Of a stretch of 64,000 nucleotides of DNA, positions 1-12,600 are shown piece after piece. The notes under the pieces were generated by a model. It searched no databases. It was not told where the DNA came from and saw only the letters and a list, made by a program, of their open reading frames with translations. Source of the stretch: Telopea speciosissima (taxonomy: Eukaryota; Streptophyta; Magnoliopsida; Proteales; Proteaceae); assembly GCF_018873765.1 (NCBI RefSeq), contig NC_057925.1, forward strand, positions 7,637,568 through 7,701,567. The letters are read 5' to 3'. Position 1 is the stretch's first letter. Each line of letters opens with the position of its first letter. Made by a program: the position numbers and the translations under genes.

Positions 1-99
1 GTTTTTTTTTCAATCCAATGATTCAAACATATGAAAACATTCTTAAATAGCCAATCTCTTAAATTTCAGAGGAAAATTCCAGGTTTTGGGCACTGAAAT

Positions 100-975
100 A
101 GCTTTAAAAATTCCCACCGAAATGGACCAAATTTCAGTGCGATTTCAACCATGTTGTGAAACATTTCAGTTTCAATATGAGTCAAAATCCCACCAAATTC
201 GAAAATTAGAACTTTGAACAAAGTGCAGGTCATAACAGGAAGAGAAAGCCCCTCAATCATTTTCTGCAATAAATAACTTGCTCTATCAAGTCTACCAGCC
301 CTGCAGAATCCATCGACTAATATAATCCAAGCAGCCACAGAAACAGGTATACCAATGTTATCATAAATGCCAACATTTGTAATGATTCTGCAAGCTTACA
401 ACTTTGCAGAAACAATTCAAAACCATTAGGTCTCTATGGTAGGATACAATCCTTGTCTTGACATCATTCGTAAAACATCCAAAGGCCAGACAAGTCGTTC
501 GACTTGCAAAGATTATAGACAGCAATGGTAAAAGTCAGGCGATTTGGAACTATCTTCTGTCAATACCCCTAGGGCAGCATCAACACGCCCAATCTTGAAG
601 ATGTCCAAAACAATGTTCCGTGCAAAGGTGTTTGGAATGTAACCAAAATTATCCATCTCTTCAAACCCTCCAATACCAATCTATACATTCCTCCACACCA
701 ATGGATTCTCGACAGCAACAACAACAACAACAACAACAACTCAGCCTTATCCCAACTAAATGAGGTCGGCTACAAGCTACATGGGTCCTTGCCCTCCAAT
801 CAGCTCTATTTGAGGTCATACTTGAAACAAACCTTAAGCTATGCAGGTCTTTCCAATGGATTCTCAACAAAATCAATAAAATTTGTGGCTTCGTATTGGA
901 CCCAAGATTCTCTAACCCTTTAACAAGCACTTTCACGGATTGAAATCGATGAGTGAGACCAGAGACGACAAGAAC
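100..975 (-). pseudogene. degenerate PPR (pentatricopeptide repeat) gene remnant
   Basis: The minus strand reads PPR-like text in several broken frames. Near 975-870 there is an N-terminal-like segment (GLTHRFQSVKVLVKGLENLG). Near 680-560 there is a segment FEEMDNFGYIPNTFARNIV followed by LDIFKIGRVDAALGVL. Near 330-240 there is LVDGFCRAGRLDRASYLL, a typical PPR helix pair. The frame is lost in several places. A repeat is inserted at 711-852, and the frame shifts by one base just before FEEMD, consistent with loss of one T in a short T run near 660. More stops follow around 500-400. Family knowledge: plant PPR proteins are usually intronless organellar RNA-binding proteins, so these breaks mean the copy is dead. 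The left part (about 100-200) may already be other repeat sequence. Which PPR gene was the parent is unknown. Confidence 0.6.
711..852 (-). mobile_element. 5'-truncated retroposon with (TTG)n tail (TS-SINE/RTE-LINE type)
   Basis: A 142-bp insert is flanked by a perfect 13-bp direct repeat CCAATGGATTCTC (698-710 and 853-865), the expected target-site duplication. On the minus strand the insert ends in a (GTT)n tail next to the 698-710 copy. The tail is preceded by the motif GTAGCCGACCTCATTTAG, which I recall as a widespread plant retroposon 3' end. Assignment to a (TTG)n-tailed SINE/RTE-LINE lineage is from family memory. The insertion interrupts the PPR remnant. Confidence 0.6.
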
Positions 976-999
976 CATTCAATCAAAAGATTGCCGATT

Positions 1000-1998
1000 A
1001 TAGAAATAATTCAGTTGACAAGCGCCATAAGAAAAAGCTCAGAGCGATTATATCAGAAGAACAATACAGTAAAGTCGATTCCACAATCTGTGGAGTGAGA
1101 CTGATTTGAAAACTTACCGGAAGCTCTTAGTGGAAAAATGTCTCAGAAATTTCTATAGTATTGTAGTTATTGGGTGAGTTATTCACTAAAGACGACGAGG
1201 GATGAATGGATTTCAAACATGGATTTTGGAGGACTCGGTTCGACACTTTTTGTAACGACCCCCCAGCTCAATATCATGTTGATATACAAATCATTCACCT
1301 TGGAAAGGTAAGAGCAGGAAAGAGAAGAGAAGCTTCTCAATAATAACAGGCAAGAATGAAAGAACACAAAGTCGCAAATAGAATATACAGAACAGTTTAA
1401 AATACACATAGAGGATCAAAAGGAACTGTTGGAGAAGAAGAGAGAGAAGAGAGTACACACCAGGGAGGTTTTAGGGTATTCTACCTCTGCCAATCCGAAT
1501 CCGAGTAGTCTCGAGCTTTGCTGCTTGGAAGTTTAAAGCAGCCAGAGAAATACATGACCAAGATGAACAGAGTGCAAGCCGGAAAAAAAAAAAAAAACAA
1601 CCGCTCAGAGGTACGGATACCAAAAAGAAAACTCTCAGAAGGTTATTCCTACACGGGAGATTTTCAAGGACGGATCATCTAAATATACCAACAGGTGAAC
1701 ATACATTTTACCCACAAAAAAAAATATACATTTCAGAGTCGATTAGATTTTAATTTTGTTTTCATAAAAATCCTTTTCCTTGTAAATGGTAAAATTTGGA
1801 TAGGTGATTGGCTTTCACATGTACGTTCACTTGTTGGTACGTGCAGAAAAATCGAACTCGAGATTTTCTATCGATTTCATAAAAATAGGGGAGGCAGGGG
1901 TGTTTATGGCATTTCAAATGTGCATTTATGTCAATCTGCTTTAAATACCTATCGTGCACACGCACAGCCATGTATAAAAATTTTTATCAATTATTTTT
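1000..1998. other. intergenic, no gene recognised
   Basis: Short open frames only, none with recognisable protein character. A poly(A) run lies near 1583-1597. No RNA gene or clear repeat boundary was seen. Confidence 0.4.
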
Positions 1999-2143
1999 GG
2001 GAGAGAGAATGTTATTTGGACGTGTGTGGTGCGCTCCCATGTGTAGACACAGGGCACATGAAATGACCGTTGCATCCCAAGAAAAGATGAAAAATTCTGG
2101 GGGTATGATGGTCATTTCACACACTAGGTAGCGGTCTTTTTAC
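1999..2143. mobile_element. MITE of the GGGAGA...TTTTCCC hairpin family (degenerate copy)
   Basis: Starts GGGAGAGAGAATGTTA. It contains inverted inner blocks around AAATGACCGTTGCATCCC and its partner GGGGGTATGATGGTCATT. This is the same architecture as the copies at 27022-27210, 61691-61830 and 61869-62057 (GACACA and AAATGACC blocks). The right terminus is poorly preserved, so the end is approximate. Confidence 0.5.
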
Positions 2144-2259
2144 CTTTTTTCTTTAATTGAGGAAAAGCAATGTAAGCACATGTCCAATGAACTTGGTAGC
2201 CTCACCCAAATGGTTCAAAGAACCTTTTCCATTTTCTCAGATTTAAATACTCTCCCTAC

Positions 2260-2610
2260 GTTGAGTACATGCACTTTAGATCTTGTGATTGGGCTTGTAG
2301 ACGATCATCAAAAAAAGATTGGACTTGTAGATGGTGATACCGCTATAAAAACTTTTTTCTCTAAATCAAATACTTGCATTTTAGATCTCTTGATTGGACC
2401 TGTAAACGGTGATATCGTTATAAATTCTTTCATGTAAGTACTTGCACTTTAGATCTCGTGACCGAACCTATGGACAATGATAGCGTTACCTTTGGACCTG
2501 TAGACGGTGATATCGCTATAAATTGTTTCATGTCGAGTACTTGCAATTTAGATCTCGTGACCGAACCTATAGACAATGATAGCGTTACCTTTAGACACAT
2601 AGACACCTGT
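2260..2610. repeat. degenerate tandem repeat, about 100-bp unit
   Basis: The block TTTAGATCTYGTGA begins near 2276, 2378, 2449 and 2548. The last two units are nearly identical over 99 bp (TAGATCTCGTGACCGAACC, then GACAATGATAGCGTTACC). The earlier units are more diverged and unequally spaced. Confidence 0.65.
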
Positions 2611-3672
2611 GTTTAGGCTCTGGGAAGTGTCCCTTTTTATTCTTTGGCTAGGTTGCCATCTAGGTCTCGATCGAGGAGAAGAAGAGTTCCAACTTCCAAG
2701 AGGGGAATGAACTGTATTAAATATAGAAGCGAAAAGCGAACATGGGATTCTGTTCCAAATTTTGGATGACATCCCTTCTGAAAAGAAATCCTTTTCAACT
2801 CCAACTCCTCTCAAACCACCCATTTAATGACAGAAAGCACTTGAACACATATTCCCAGATGTTGGCATGTGTTGGAATGCCTATCCAAATCCTCCCAATC
2901 ATTGGATGGATGATTGAAAAAAATTTTGACGGCCAAATAGTTGGAGAGGATCTGGATCCCACCCTTCCCTTTCTACGTACTGTCTTTTTCTTTGTAATAA
3001 CGTACAGCGTCTGACTGAAAATTTCAACTGCAAACAAGCATGGGAAGAGTGTAAAAAATTGAATTCACCAACAAAATTATAAAAATAAACTGACTTATTC
3101 AAGTTTAAATATGACCAACTATAAGGTCGCAGCATTTTAATCACATCGATCCCACATGGAAAACCTAGATAATAAGTCGTTTATATTTTTTAATTTTTTG
3201 CCTTCAATTTGATGTCTCGACAAGATGTTTTGCTCAGTACACTGAAGAATAATATATTCATTCTAACCATTCGAAATTCTACAAAACAGAGTTTCACGGA
3301 CCATAAATTATTAGTAATTTCCATTCTTCCCAAATTGAAGCCCATCATCCAAGAGGATTCATTCCAGATTTGCAGGATCTTCAAAACATTTGTGTTAGAT
3401 CCGGTCAATTTCAGTTCCGCACTTGCTTCATATCAAACCCATCGACATAGAATTTTGCACAAATTTCAGACATGAAAAGACGAATCCTTTCTGTTGGCAT
3501 GCAACTGGTGTGTATCCGTCAATCCTTCCCATACAATAGTAAGGTCTCCAATCTCATTCCCAAAAAAACCCAAATCCTTTATGGTGGATACCCCCATCTT
3601 CATACTATCAGTGTGTCCAACGGCGTCCATTCATGTTGCCACTCCCCAGCTCTCCCCTTCCACCAATCTAAT
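2611..3672. other. intergenic / 3' flank of the Notchless gene
   Basis: No coding region or repeat with clear boundaries was seen. The part nearest 3672 should contain the Notchless 3' UTR, because that gene is read toward lower coordinates. No polyadenylation site could be assigned with confidence. Confidence 0.35.
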
Positions 3673-6600
3673 TCACATCCACAGTTTCAATACTCTGTCC
3701 TTTCCACCAGAGGCTACCTTCTCACCATCTGGACTCCAATCCACTGCAAAAACCTTCCCAAAAGAAAGAAATGCAAAATATGCATATTCAAATTGATGTG
3801 TAAAGATGATGTTTAGTAGATCAAACTGAGAGAGAGAGAGAGAGAGAGAACCTCATCAGCATGTCCTGGAAGGTCCTGTTTTAATTTGTTTGTACGTATA
3901 TCCCAAACCTACATAATAACCCCTCCAGTATCAAAAAGAATGTAAAAAAGTATAAACAGAGAGAGAAATTTATACTTAATACAGTACAGATTACTAAAAT
4001 ATTAGGATTAACATATATGATCACCATCCTAGAGCCCAGCTAATTATTTGGCATGAATATACGGAGAGGATAGCCATACCAAAGGGAACCTAGGGAGACA
4101 AACCATGGAAATTGGTTTGACGCATCTAGATATGATCAGAAGAGGGCAACTGGTCTAAAAGAGATTTTCTTTTCCTTTTCAAAATAACCCATTCAGAGAT
4201 GGCACAAACACAGCTAACAGGAGACAGCTCAGATCCCCATTTAGCAACAACAAATTCCAGTCTTGCATAACACTAGTGATCATGTATAAATATCATACAA
4301 GTGTATAAACTCAACCACATAAAATAATAGGCATATAAGTAAAGCATAAAACATAAAGAAAAAAGCACATCAAAGCACAAGATTACAGAACGTAAGGCAT
4401 TAGCTAAATTATGTTCCAAAAAATTATCTGGAAAAAAGTTTCTTACACGGACAGCTTGTTCTGCCATGTGGACAAATGATTTGGTCATTCTAACCATCAG
4501 ATAAATAGGGAATTCCTCCAGTTACATGTCAAATTTGGGGGGTCCATCTCATGCATATGGCTATACATGTCACCCTCGTTTTGTTTCAAATGTCCTTGTT
4601 TTTCAAACAGTTTCAAAACATTATATTGACAAAGTCAAATTGGTTTGAAATTTAACCCATGACAAGGTAATGATGTCAACAACATGTTCATAGATGTTTG
4701 AGCCCCATTAAACACACCCATGTAAGGGGGAAAAAGTTGTTGGTGTGGGAATAACTCCCCACACTACTGGAGTAGGACATCCTCCCCTTGTACAACAGAA
4801 ATATAACTAGAGAAGTTTATAAAGAAAAACTTAACAAATTGAACACTTTTTCCCCTGGTAAATAAGATAACAGGTAAACCAACCTCATTCTTACAAAACT
4901 ATCAGCTAAAACACAAATGCAGAATAACAAGGATACAACATACCTTTAATGTAGAGTCCTTGCTTCCACTTAAGAGAAGCCTACTGTCAGCAGACCAACT
5001 GAAGAGCACAAAGGACAATCAGGTTAGCCACAAATGAGAAAAACAATGGAAAAATAAAAAGGAGAAATCCATACCTTATTTGGTATACAGGCCCCACATG
5101 CCCACGAAAAACTGCAACAAATTTTCCCGTGATACCATTCCATAACTTGACAGATTTGTCAAAGGAGGCACTTGCCACCCATTGACCATCAGGTGAGAAG
5201 TAAACATGGTTCACGAGCTGGGAAGAAAAATCAAGAACTCTTTTGACTCCTTTCAAACAATGAGAACAAAGTAATTGTTTTTGCCAAGAAAATTAGGAAG
5301 CTCTGCATTCTTGTTGGCAGATATCAGAAGTGCACATTAAACAAAAACAAAATTACTCGCATAGATAATAAATAAAAGCTTCAGCATTGAAAGATTGAGG
5401 TCCTTTATAAGTCCAGTTTAGAAGGAAAGGTTCCTGTTCCTATTTAAAGTTCAATAGACATGACAAACAACTTGGCCAAAGTGCAAATAGAATTAGACTT
5501 GTGTTTCTCCATTTACAAAACAGTTTTCATTACTTTTCAATGGAAAAAAACATCATCTACTAAAGCAAGAATAAGTACAGGACAATAATATGATGTGGAA
5601 AGTGGCTAAAAAACAATTTTACCTGTTGGTGACCTGTCAAACGAGCCTTAGGGTGCTTGCTAATAGCTGGTTCCCAAAGGATCATGGTGAAATCATCAGA
5701 CCCTGAAACTAGCCTTTCTGGGGCATTGCCTTTCATTTTGTCATACCGTTGTTGAGCTACCTAAACAAAACAGAAGAACATTTATTGTCGTTAAGAAAAA
5801 GAAAAAGAAGAAACAAGGACACAGTTGCAGGCGCCAGGCTGACCATAATGCAATTGTGGATTTGCTTTCTTTTCTTTTGGTAACGAGAGAGGGGATCATT
5901 TAAGAAAGTTATCACATAAAGAATAAAAACAAGGGGCATTGCAAGAAGGCAAAGTAAAATTAACCCAATCTCTAGTTATTTGAATTGATAAAGAAGCACT
6001 CAAACTCTTTACATTTGCCTCAAATGTGATAAACAAGACTGATCTGCTGCAATGATGTAACATTTGAAGGTTCGGATACTAACAAAGGGCAGACAGAGTG
6101 CACGAGGCTCTCACCACAGCTGGGTCTGAGGAGGTTCATAATGTACACAGCCATACCCCCGCTTCGCAGAGAGGTTGTTCCCCGACTCGAATGGAGCAAC
6201 CTTACCGTTGCGCCGAGGTCCACCCTCTGATACTAACGCTATAGATTAACCATAACCAACAGCCGGGAAATAAATAAAAAATGGAGAGAGAGAGAGAGAG
6301 AGAGAGAGCAACAAATCACTTTGCAACCTCTCTTTGACCAGAAAATCAAACATTCACTTGAGCAAGAAGAAAACAATTTCATTCTTCTTGAACCAACTCA
6401 CCAGTCACAAGTTCTTTGACCTATTATAAGATTAATGCAGTTTCAAACCTCATCAATGTCATAAATTAATGAATATATGAACAAATAAAGGCACCTGAGC
6501 AGAATATGCAAAAAATGCAAGACTATGAAACTCTAATAATTGCAAAGAAGAAATCACTAGTAGAAGTGCAATGTATGGGAGAAAGAAAACACTCATGATT

Positions 6601-9600
6601 TCCATAAGGAAACCCCTGCTCCTCATCCACAAGCCCCTTTGCCTTTCCGAAAGATTAAGGGTTCTGTTCTCAGAATAATAATCTTCTTCCGGTGCAATCC
6701 CAATTTTGATCCACAATAAATGGTTAGGGGTTGCCTTGGTTCAACGGTAAAGGTTGCTCCATTGTGACCAAGTGGTCACGGGTTTGAATCTGGAAACAGC
6801 CTTTCTGCGAAAGCAGGGGTAAGGCTGTGTACATTATAACCCCCCCATACCCTGCAGTGGCGGGAGCCTCGTGCACTGTGTACGACCTTTTTTATTAATT
6901 TAGCCCCTCATTGTATGTGACAGAAGCCAAATAGGTTAATATTTTTGTCATCCTACTTAATCCATTTGGCCCCTGATAAGTGCAGCCCATTAATTGCCTA
7001 CAAAAAGAAACCTACAAAACCCACATTCAAAAGCTATTATCTCAAAAAACTACTCGACAACAGTCATTGGATTTGCTTTGTTGAATTGCCTGCCACTCTA
7101 TCAGGACTAGTTTCTTCATTCATATCCTCTTGCTCTAATTTGCGTACCTTCAGTTACTGCTCAAAGGAAATTCTTAACATACTGTGATATGAACTTGGGA
7201 GAACTCAACCCCATAAACCAGCTTACAAGGTAAGGGAATCCAAGACCATATCAACCCATACCGAATCACTTATGTAACCGATATGGGATCAGCCTCCCAT
7301 ATGACTGATATGGGATCATAACAATACACCACGCCTTCCGAACCGACATCCACAACGGCCCACTCCGGATCAGGTAACCCTTTCTAAGAGGCTCCACTCT
7401 AATCCATGGTCTCTCTGCCTAGCGGCAGGTAGCCCTTTCCTAGCGGCTTCACTCTAGCATCAGGTCACCTCGTTCGTGCGAGGGTTAGGACTGAGGATCG
7501 GCTGCTCTGATACCACTAATACGAACTTGGGAGATTTCAATCCCATAAACCGGCATACAAGGTGAGGGAACTCACAACCATATCAACCCACACCAAATCA
7601 CTTCTATAACTGATGTGAGATCAACCCCCTATATGACTGATATGGGATCATAACAGTCCTAGGAGAGTATCAGATTTGTCTGAACTTCTATAAGCAAGAA
7701 ATATGATTACCTCTTTCATTTCCTCCGGAGATGAATACTGTTTTCCAGTATTATCAAATGCCCCAGTACGAAGAACATATTCAGTGCTCAATGCAAGAGA
7801 GTTCACCCAATGGCCATGACCCTGAAATAAAACCAATACTAAAGGTGAATGCAATTGTATAAACCTAGGAGTGCTGTTTTAGTAATTACTGTTGCACAGA
7901 ATCTGAAAGAACCAATCCACACATTCAGTTTATGTATAAAACCTTGTTTATACCCATGATAGAAAGAGAAAAGACCTAACAGATAACTGAACAAATGAAC
8001 CAAGCTGACTATTGGATACAAGTTAAGTGAATACAAAGCACTGAACATGAGATTTTCATGAATAACAAGAAAGCAATGCATTTACCTTCAATTCACGGAT
8101 CAGCTTCCCTTGTGAAGTTTCCCATACTTTGATTGTGCAATCTTGAGAGCTGCAAAAATTCAGCCAAAGAACCTACCTATGAAACTCGTATAAATCTAGA
8201 TTTAAAACTCAGAAAAATGAACCAAGTTTAAATGTAAAAGGAAGTCCAAGAAAATGTTCTCTTAAGAATGAGAAGAAGATATAAAAGTTCAAATAATTGC
8301 AAAATTTGCAGTTCATTTTCTTTCTCTATCCATCATTTTAGGATCAGAAGTTACCTGCCTTGACAACATTCATGCTCTTTTATCTCTTTAGCAATATCAA
8401 CCAAATTTAGGCCAGACTGTCAGAAAGGCATCTTTGCTAAGCATCTCGCTCCATGGTTGCAAAAGACAACCAATAATATACTATATCTGGCAAGAATTGC
8501 AACACGTTTGACAAACTCTCCTTGTCTTTTTTATTTTATTTTATTTTATTTTATTTTTTTCCCCTTTACTTCTACATACCGAGTCCCTTCCCTTTCTAGG
8601 GACAAGATCACTAAATAAACCACTTCTAGCTTTCCACATAAACAATCTCCTTTGTCAGCAGAAAGTGGCAATGTCAGGCCAATTGAAACCATCAATCAGT
8701 GGATTCAGTGCCTTCAACTCGCACATCAGAGCAGTTATTGAAATTGACAAACTTATCAAATAGCTAACTTTCCCATCAACTGGTTTCAGAGTTTTAAAGG
8801 GGATCACCAACCCTTGCTTTCAAGAAATGGGAAAGTTCATTGTGACTAATCCAAGCTTGAAACCAAACAGGGAAACGGTTATAGCCCTGGCACCTTCAAT
8901 AAAAAGAAACCATGCAACAATGGCCGACTTTGTAGCTGATTTTTCTCCTCCCTCCCCTCCCTTTGATAACTCCATTTCTATGAGTGTGTTAAATTGGGAC
9001 TTACTGGATCTCACAAAATAAATTGCCTTTACATTGAAAATTTTCCTATTATTAGTGCTTGGCGGCTAATCTGGTTTTTTGTGCGTTAAATACCTTCATA
9101 CATTTCTTATATTGATAAAGCTGTCATTTTTCATCAAGAGGAGGTGAGAAGAAAGAAAAGACCAATCCAAGTTGGGTATTCCAAACATGCCATATTCGCT
9201 ACATTTGAACAAATAATGATAACAACAAATAATAAGAAAAGGTCCCAGAAGTGGACCATCTAAAGCTTCAAGGAATGATGGTGTTTCACCTTTACAACAT
9301 CATATTTGACTCAAGGAGCGGTTCTGCATACATTTTTAACATGACCTACTTTCTTTTGGAGTATTAAGTCATTAAATTTCCGTCATTTTTCTTTGGGTCC
9401 ATTTTCTAAAACAACTCAAGGGTGCTTTTGTTTTTTACAGCTTATTCAGTTACCTTTCAAATGAACCAAGAATTCACAGTTCCAAGATGTATTGGGTAAA
9501 TTAGTGGTTAGATCAGGATCCTACAAAAACTCTGACAATTCAAATTTTCCTATCAGAAAAAACTTTTGAAATACAAAAGTATTTGCTTACCCCGTATATA

Positions 9601-12600
9601 TCATTCCATCTCCACCCCACTTCACACAAGTTACTGCAAGAGTGTGGCCGCTTAGGCACATAACGCATTTCCTTAATGAGACATCCCATATGCGTGCATC
9701 CCCATCTTTACTAGAACTTACAAAGCGACGGCATGGAGCTCTTAAATGTACTGGCTCCCAAGAAATACCGGTAATCCACTTTTTGTGGCCCTGAGATGTG
9801 GTAAAGAATAAAGACTGATATTTAATACCTGAAAATTCTTCAGAACATCTCGTTCATCAAGACAGAAACTAATATATGTATATCACGATTCATGAACAAG
9901 TACAAAGACCACAATGCCACAAGTGAGTACTGCATGAAACAAGAATACAGACAATGATAAGAGATTCAGCTATACTGGACTATTTTCTTCTTTTTTTCAA
10001 TGGAAGTACAATCATCTCATGATTGAGTATATATTAATCAACAAGAGGATGGAGAACTTGTCTTAATTACGCAAGCCTGACAACCAGAAAAAATCAACAA
10101 AAGTGAGCCAAGGTGGTGTTGAACAAATGTCAAACCTTGGTTTCCAAAGCATGGTGTGGACTAAGAGAATACAGTACATGATTGCCAAATGTAAACACTA
10201 AACAATGCTACATACAAGGAGGAGACCCTCAACCCCGGGGGGGATGGGAGAGGAGATCAGAGGGAAGGACCCAGGAGACTAACAATATGACTGGATGAGC
10301 CAAGCAAGCCTTTAACATTCAACCAGTCGTCTCAATAAAGTTGGTCAAACACACAAATATTTAATGGATTCAAAAGAAAATTACCATTCTAGCAAAGAAC
10401 ACTACATTAAAGATAAACTTATCAAATATGAGGACTTTACAATAAGTTGATTGCCTGATGGCTTCCCGGTCAGTGGGTCCCAGCATTGAAGTTCTCCAGC
10501 CTTGCTCCCACTCACAAGATGTTTAGAATCAGGTGACCAAGCAATACATAGAACCCAATTTTTATGCCCTGCATATGTTCAAGCAAGACAATGTCACACT
10601 GTTGGTACAGTTTCCAAAATGTTGTTGTATTCACCTAGCTATTCACTCCATCAGCAACCTAATAGTAATCCACTCTTAACTTCAAAAACTAATCAAGAAT
10701 ATCAACTCAAGAAAGGAGAAGAGACTGATGCCGATTAAATGGGGAAAAAGTATATATCAGACAAGGTGTGATTGTCCTCCTCAACTTTCTTACACTTGTT
10801 GTTTAATTGAGATTCCCATAGAGTCAATCTTCCATGAAGAATTTGAAAGCAAAGGGAATATGTTTAAAGGTTTGCAATTTATCAAATAACTAGAAAAATT
10901 AAAGATTTACAATTTACTAAATAATTTTGCAAAAACTTCTCCTCTGAAGAAATTCCAATAAGGCCCCGATAATAGATGCTCATTTCTGAGTGAAAAACAA
11001 GAAATAAATGGTAAAAAGTGGGCCTTCCAAGAAATTGGCATAACCCCAGGAACTAATGAAAGGTATACCTATAAAAGGCTTTGAACGCTCTTCTTCTGCA
11101 ACACATGCATATGCTGCCAATTTGTTGAGTTAGAAGGAAGTAACAGCGTATTTCCAAAGGGCAAACTACATGGGGACACAGACCCATAACTCTCAAGATT
11201 GTGGCATTATAAAAAACTGGAAAAGCAATAAGAAGCAAGACAATTCCCCTTCTGAACCTATGCAAGGAAGTATCTCTACCCACATCATTGGAAATTGACA
11301 TAATGGAACTAACCCAGTAAGATAGTAGTACAAATCCAAAAGATGAAAATGAAAGCACAGATCCTAATCAAATTGAAAACACATCATGAGATGAACTGAG
11401 AAATGTAATTCATTGCTTATAAAATATTACAGATGGGGGGGGGGGGGTTTGGGGGGAGCGAATCTCCGTATTCAACCTGCACATGTGTGTAATGGAGTCT
11501 GAGTATTCAGGTCCCATAATCGGACAGTAGTGTCACCAGAACCGCTGGCCAATTGTCGCCCATCAGGACTAAAGGCAACAGAGAGTACAGCTTCTGTATG
11601 ACCTGCACTATCAAAAGTTCAAATCACAAGTACTATTTGAGGTTAGAAGGAAGTAACGACATACGTCCAAAGGGCTAATTTGGCAAAACTATTGATAAAA
11701 TTAACCTAATCCATGGATAACAACTATTTATTACTCGACATGTAAAAAGCTAACAATATGCTCTCACTGAAGATGTTACAGTGATATATATATACATACT
11801 AAAAGGAAGGGCAATAATTTAAAAATACCGACAAATCTGTAATATCATCAACATAAACCACCGAGGCAATCATCCTTGGTTACTATGTTTGACAAAGACC
11901 GAATGGTCTACTTTACTTCGGTAGAAGCCGAGTGAATTCAAGGCTGTACTCAATATATCACACCGGTACTGAGAAGATTGCATTAAACCATAGATAGCCA
12001 TGACCGGGGGGGGGGGGGGGGGGCATGGGATGTGGTAGGCTACCTCCATCTCAAAGACACTAATAATGCTTCATCTCCACAAAACCACATGATAGTTACC
12101 ACCACCGTCAAAAATATAGACAATGACAGGACAAAAACAATAGACAACATAACTTCACCCTTATGCATCCCTTGGAACGAAATCTTCATGTTGGAGAAGA
12201 AAGGATCAAAGTCATCAGACACAAAAAATAGAGACAGACATGGACATCAAAACTATTGCGTATACACATGATAACACTTCTATCCCTTTTGATTTGGAAG
12301 GATACAAAATAAATTATAATTATGACAATGATAAAACATGTTGAACAGCTTTGGCACCAAGCTTTGTACGGTCCATATGATGCACATGAAGACAGTACAC
12401 AAATCCATATGCTACAGAGCATGGAACTAAATCTCAAGATATCTCGGTTTCACAGCTGACCAAGACGAGTTGAAGGAGGAGTTAAAAAATGCAATGTTTT
12501 GACCTGTTTCGACCAGTTTTGGCCCTGTTTCGGTCATATTTCATTAATTTCGCAAGTTTTGGCCTGAACACCTATATAAATTCACGTATCCCCATTGAAA

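Noticed and set aside
661..978. Open frame with a run of nine cysteines
   Set aside because: The Cys run is a frame-shifted reading of the (GTT)n tail of the inserted retroposon; not a cysteine-rich peptide.
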